Assembly: GCA_027923505.1 (NCBI GenBank)
Contig: BROI01000002.1
Location: forward strand, 992,001 to 1,056,000
Length of the DNA: 64,000 nucleotides
Direction of reading: 5' to 3'
Origin: Mayamaea pseudoterrestris
Taxonomy: Eukaryota; Bacillariophyta; Bacillariophyceae; Sellaphorales; Sellaphoraceae
Shown: piece after piece, positions 62,807 to 64,000 of the stretch
Layout of the letters: each line of letters starts with the position of its first letter
Position numbering within the stretch: position 1 is the first letter of the stretch
Made by a program: the position numbers and the translations under genes
The notes under the pieces: model-generated
Seen by the model: the letters and a program-made list of their open reading frames with translations, nothing else
What the model was told of the DNA's origin: nothing
The model's database searches: none

Positions 62807-64000
62807 ATGGTAACTCATCAATCGCTGCAGCCTTTCAGCTTGTTCCAAGAGGCGAATAACGCCAGTCAGCTTGTCATGGAGAAATGCGCACGTTCAGTTT
62901 TGCGCCAAGTCGTTCTGGAAAGTCTCGAGCAGCTCGTCAATCTCAACGAGCCGCAGCCGCAGCCGCAGGTAATTGTCACCCACGAACATTTATCCATCGT
63001 TCGACAACAATGTCGGAACCTAGCCGACGTATGGTGTAACAAGCTTCAAGAACGAGGACATTTTCAAGCAGCTGCGTCAGTGCGAGCAGTTGTGGAGCGA
63101 GAAGAAGACAATTTCTACTATGACGTCGACGACGATTTGATCCGACAACCGACAACAACCTCTGAAAAGCCAGCGATTGCCTCGCAAGAGCCATCAACAG
63201 TCACCGATGATATGCAAGTCCGATATCCAAGCAAAACTGCTCTTGCTCGTATACGTCAACTTACAAAGCAAGACATTATGAGACCCGAGCCGCAGGATAA
63301 AGATGCGCTGCTGGCTAGCGCTAATGAACAGCTCACACAGTATGGACAAGCGCAACAAACTGACTGGCCTTATTCGTGGAAACTCATTGAGCGCGCTGTC
63401 CAAAACATTCCTAATAGATTATACAATACGAAGCAAGGTACTCCAACAATCGAGCTGATCCCAAGGTCAATCTGGGAGAAGCAGCAGGAGCAGCTGCTGC
63501 TGGAAAGTGATCCTGATGTTATCGACAAGCCGGAGTACAATAACGAAACGAGACAACTCATTCTCCGACGACGACGAAGACGGCGCAGCACCAACACTCG
63601 CGACCAACATATTGCCAAGCGTTCAAGAGTTGCTTTACTCATTGTGGAAGAGACTCCACGCGTTGCATCGACGCAGCCAGCGCGAGTTCAATTATCGCTT
63701 AATTCGCATGATTTCGTCGATCATGACATTGATCAATACGTTCACGCAGAAGATGTATCTGCAACGGACCGTATCGACGCTTGCTTACTGGCACCTCTGC
63801 TGAGCATTGGCCATACACACTATACACGGCAAATGCTCGTTCATGCACCTTGTACAAGCACTTGGAGCAACCGGCAATGGAAACTTGCGCAGCGCAAGGC
63901 ACGCATGGAACGACTAGGTCCACATTCTGTGTGCAAAGATGCTGACGAATCCAGATCGAAAGTGAGACGGACCGTCGATGCGAATGGTGTGTTTTGGATG
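62807..64000 (+). CDS. Unidentified protein, 5' part; runs off the right edge
   Basis: From ATG 62807 (GTCGCCATGG context) one frame stays open for 398 codons to the last base, so no stop is seen and the gene continues outside. An uninterrupted frame of this length in this position, with coding-like composition, is strong evidence for a gene. It starts MVTHQSLQPFSLFQEANNAS, followed by helical MEKCARSVLRQVVLESLEQL, a poly-Pro/Gln bridge (EPQPQPQV), then helical and acidic segments, and a basic cluster LILRRRRRRRSTNTRD near residue 255, a possible nuclear localisation signal. I do not recognise the family; a nuclear or kinetochore-type coiled-coil protein is possible but unproven. Confidence 0.6.
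   Translation, partial: MVTHQSLQPFSLFQEANNASQLVMEKCARSVLRQVVLESLEQLVNLNEPQPQPQVIVTHEHLSIVRQQCRNLADVWCNKLQERGHFQAAASVRAVVEREEDNFYYDVDDDLIRQPTTTSEKPAIASQEPSTVTDDMQVRYPSKTALARIRQLTKQDIMRPEPQDKDALLASANEQLTQYGQAQQTDWPYSWKLIERAVQNIPNRLYNTKQGTPTIELIPRSIWEKQQEQLLLESDPDVIDKPEYNNETRQLILRRRRRRRSTNTRDQHIAKRSRVALLIVEETPRVASTQPARVQLSLNSHDFVDHDIDQYVHAEDVSATDRIDACLLAPLLSIGHTHYTRQMLVHAPCTSTWSNRQWKLAQRKARMERLGPHSVCKDADESRSKVRRTVDANGVFWM

Overview
This is a compact nuclear segment of a eukaryote, most likely a photosynthetic stramenopile such as a diatom. The sequence reasons are: many genes carry short spliceosomal introns (48-115 nt, donors mostly GTAAGT or GTACGT); base composition is moderate; and two metabolic proteins (a CrtI-type carotenoid desaturase at 28473-30493 and a ribulose-phosphate 3-epimerase at 41483-42559) start with a signal peptide followed by an ATAF or LTAF motif, like the ASAFAP presequence of heterokont plastid proteins. 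Ankyrin-rich proteins, an OSCA/TMEM63 channel and the absence of bacterial operon structure agree with this. The species is not determined.

Layout, left to right. 0-6 kb: the 3' end of an RlmI-like methyltransferase, a WD40 protein with an N-terminal PCNA-interacting peptide, and a pyruvate/branched-chain dehydrogenase kinase. 6-13 kb: a putative N-myristoylated protein, one large ankyrin gene (two ankyrin ORFs join through a 91-nt intron), a small basic protein and a fused 2-oxoglutarate dioxygenase/aldo-keto reductase. 13-24 kb: an ArfGAP-like endocytic protein lacking the arginine finger, an Old Yellow Enzyme, a cyclophilin, a MYND protein, an OSCA channel, a protein methyltransferase and a small ankyrin protein. 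24-41 kb: a nardilysin-like M16 protease, the plastid CrtI-like enzyme, TELO2, a flavin-reductase-like protein, a PPIL4-like splicing cyclophilin, ALG12 and TRIP4/ASC-1. 41-46 kb: plastid RPE, a decayed LRR-like pseudogene, a BTB protein and SDHAF3. 46.9-50.5 kb: a gene with three tandem protein-kinase domains, each with a different lost catalytic aspartate, and with a frame break and an in-frame stop. 50.5-54 kb is gene-poor. 54-64 kb: a lipid-anchored ankyrin protein, the cohesin subunit SCC3/STAG, a single-pass membrane protein, and an unidentified gene that runs off the right end.

Most genes are ordinary housekeeping units arranged head-to-head or tail-to-tail with short spacers; they do not form a pathway cluster. 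Several functions recur: chromatin and genome maintenance (PIP-box WD40 protein, TELO2, SCC3), plastid carbon and pigment metabolism (RPE, CrtI-like), and protein folding or splicing (two cyclophilins).

Three features stand out. First, the triple (pseudo)kinase gene. Second, the dioxygenase-AKR fusion. Third, a 42-nt minisatellite family present in three same-orientation clusters (30.8, 41.0 and 52.5 kb), nearly every unit of which ends in ACGTCA or GCGTCA, the CRE-like hexamers known from diatom CO2/cAMP-responsive promoters. Exon boundaries were placed by eye from frame continuity, GT-AG (one GC-AG) signals and family homology; there is no transcript evidence here.
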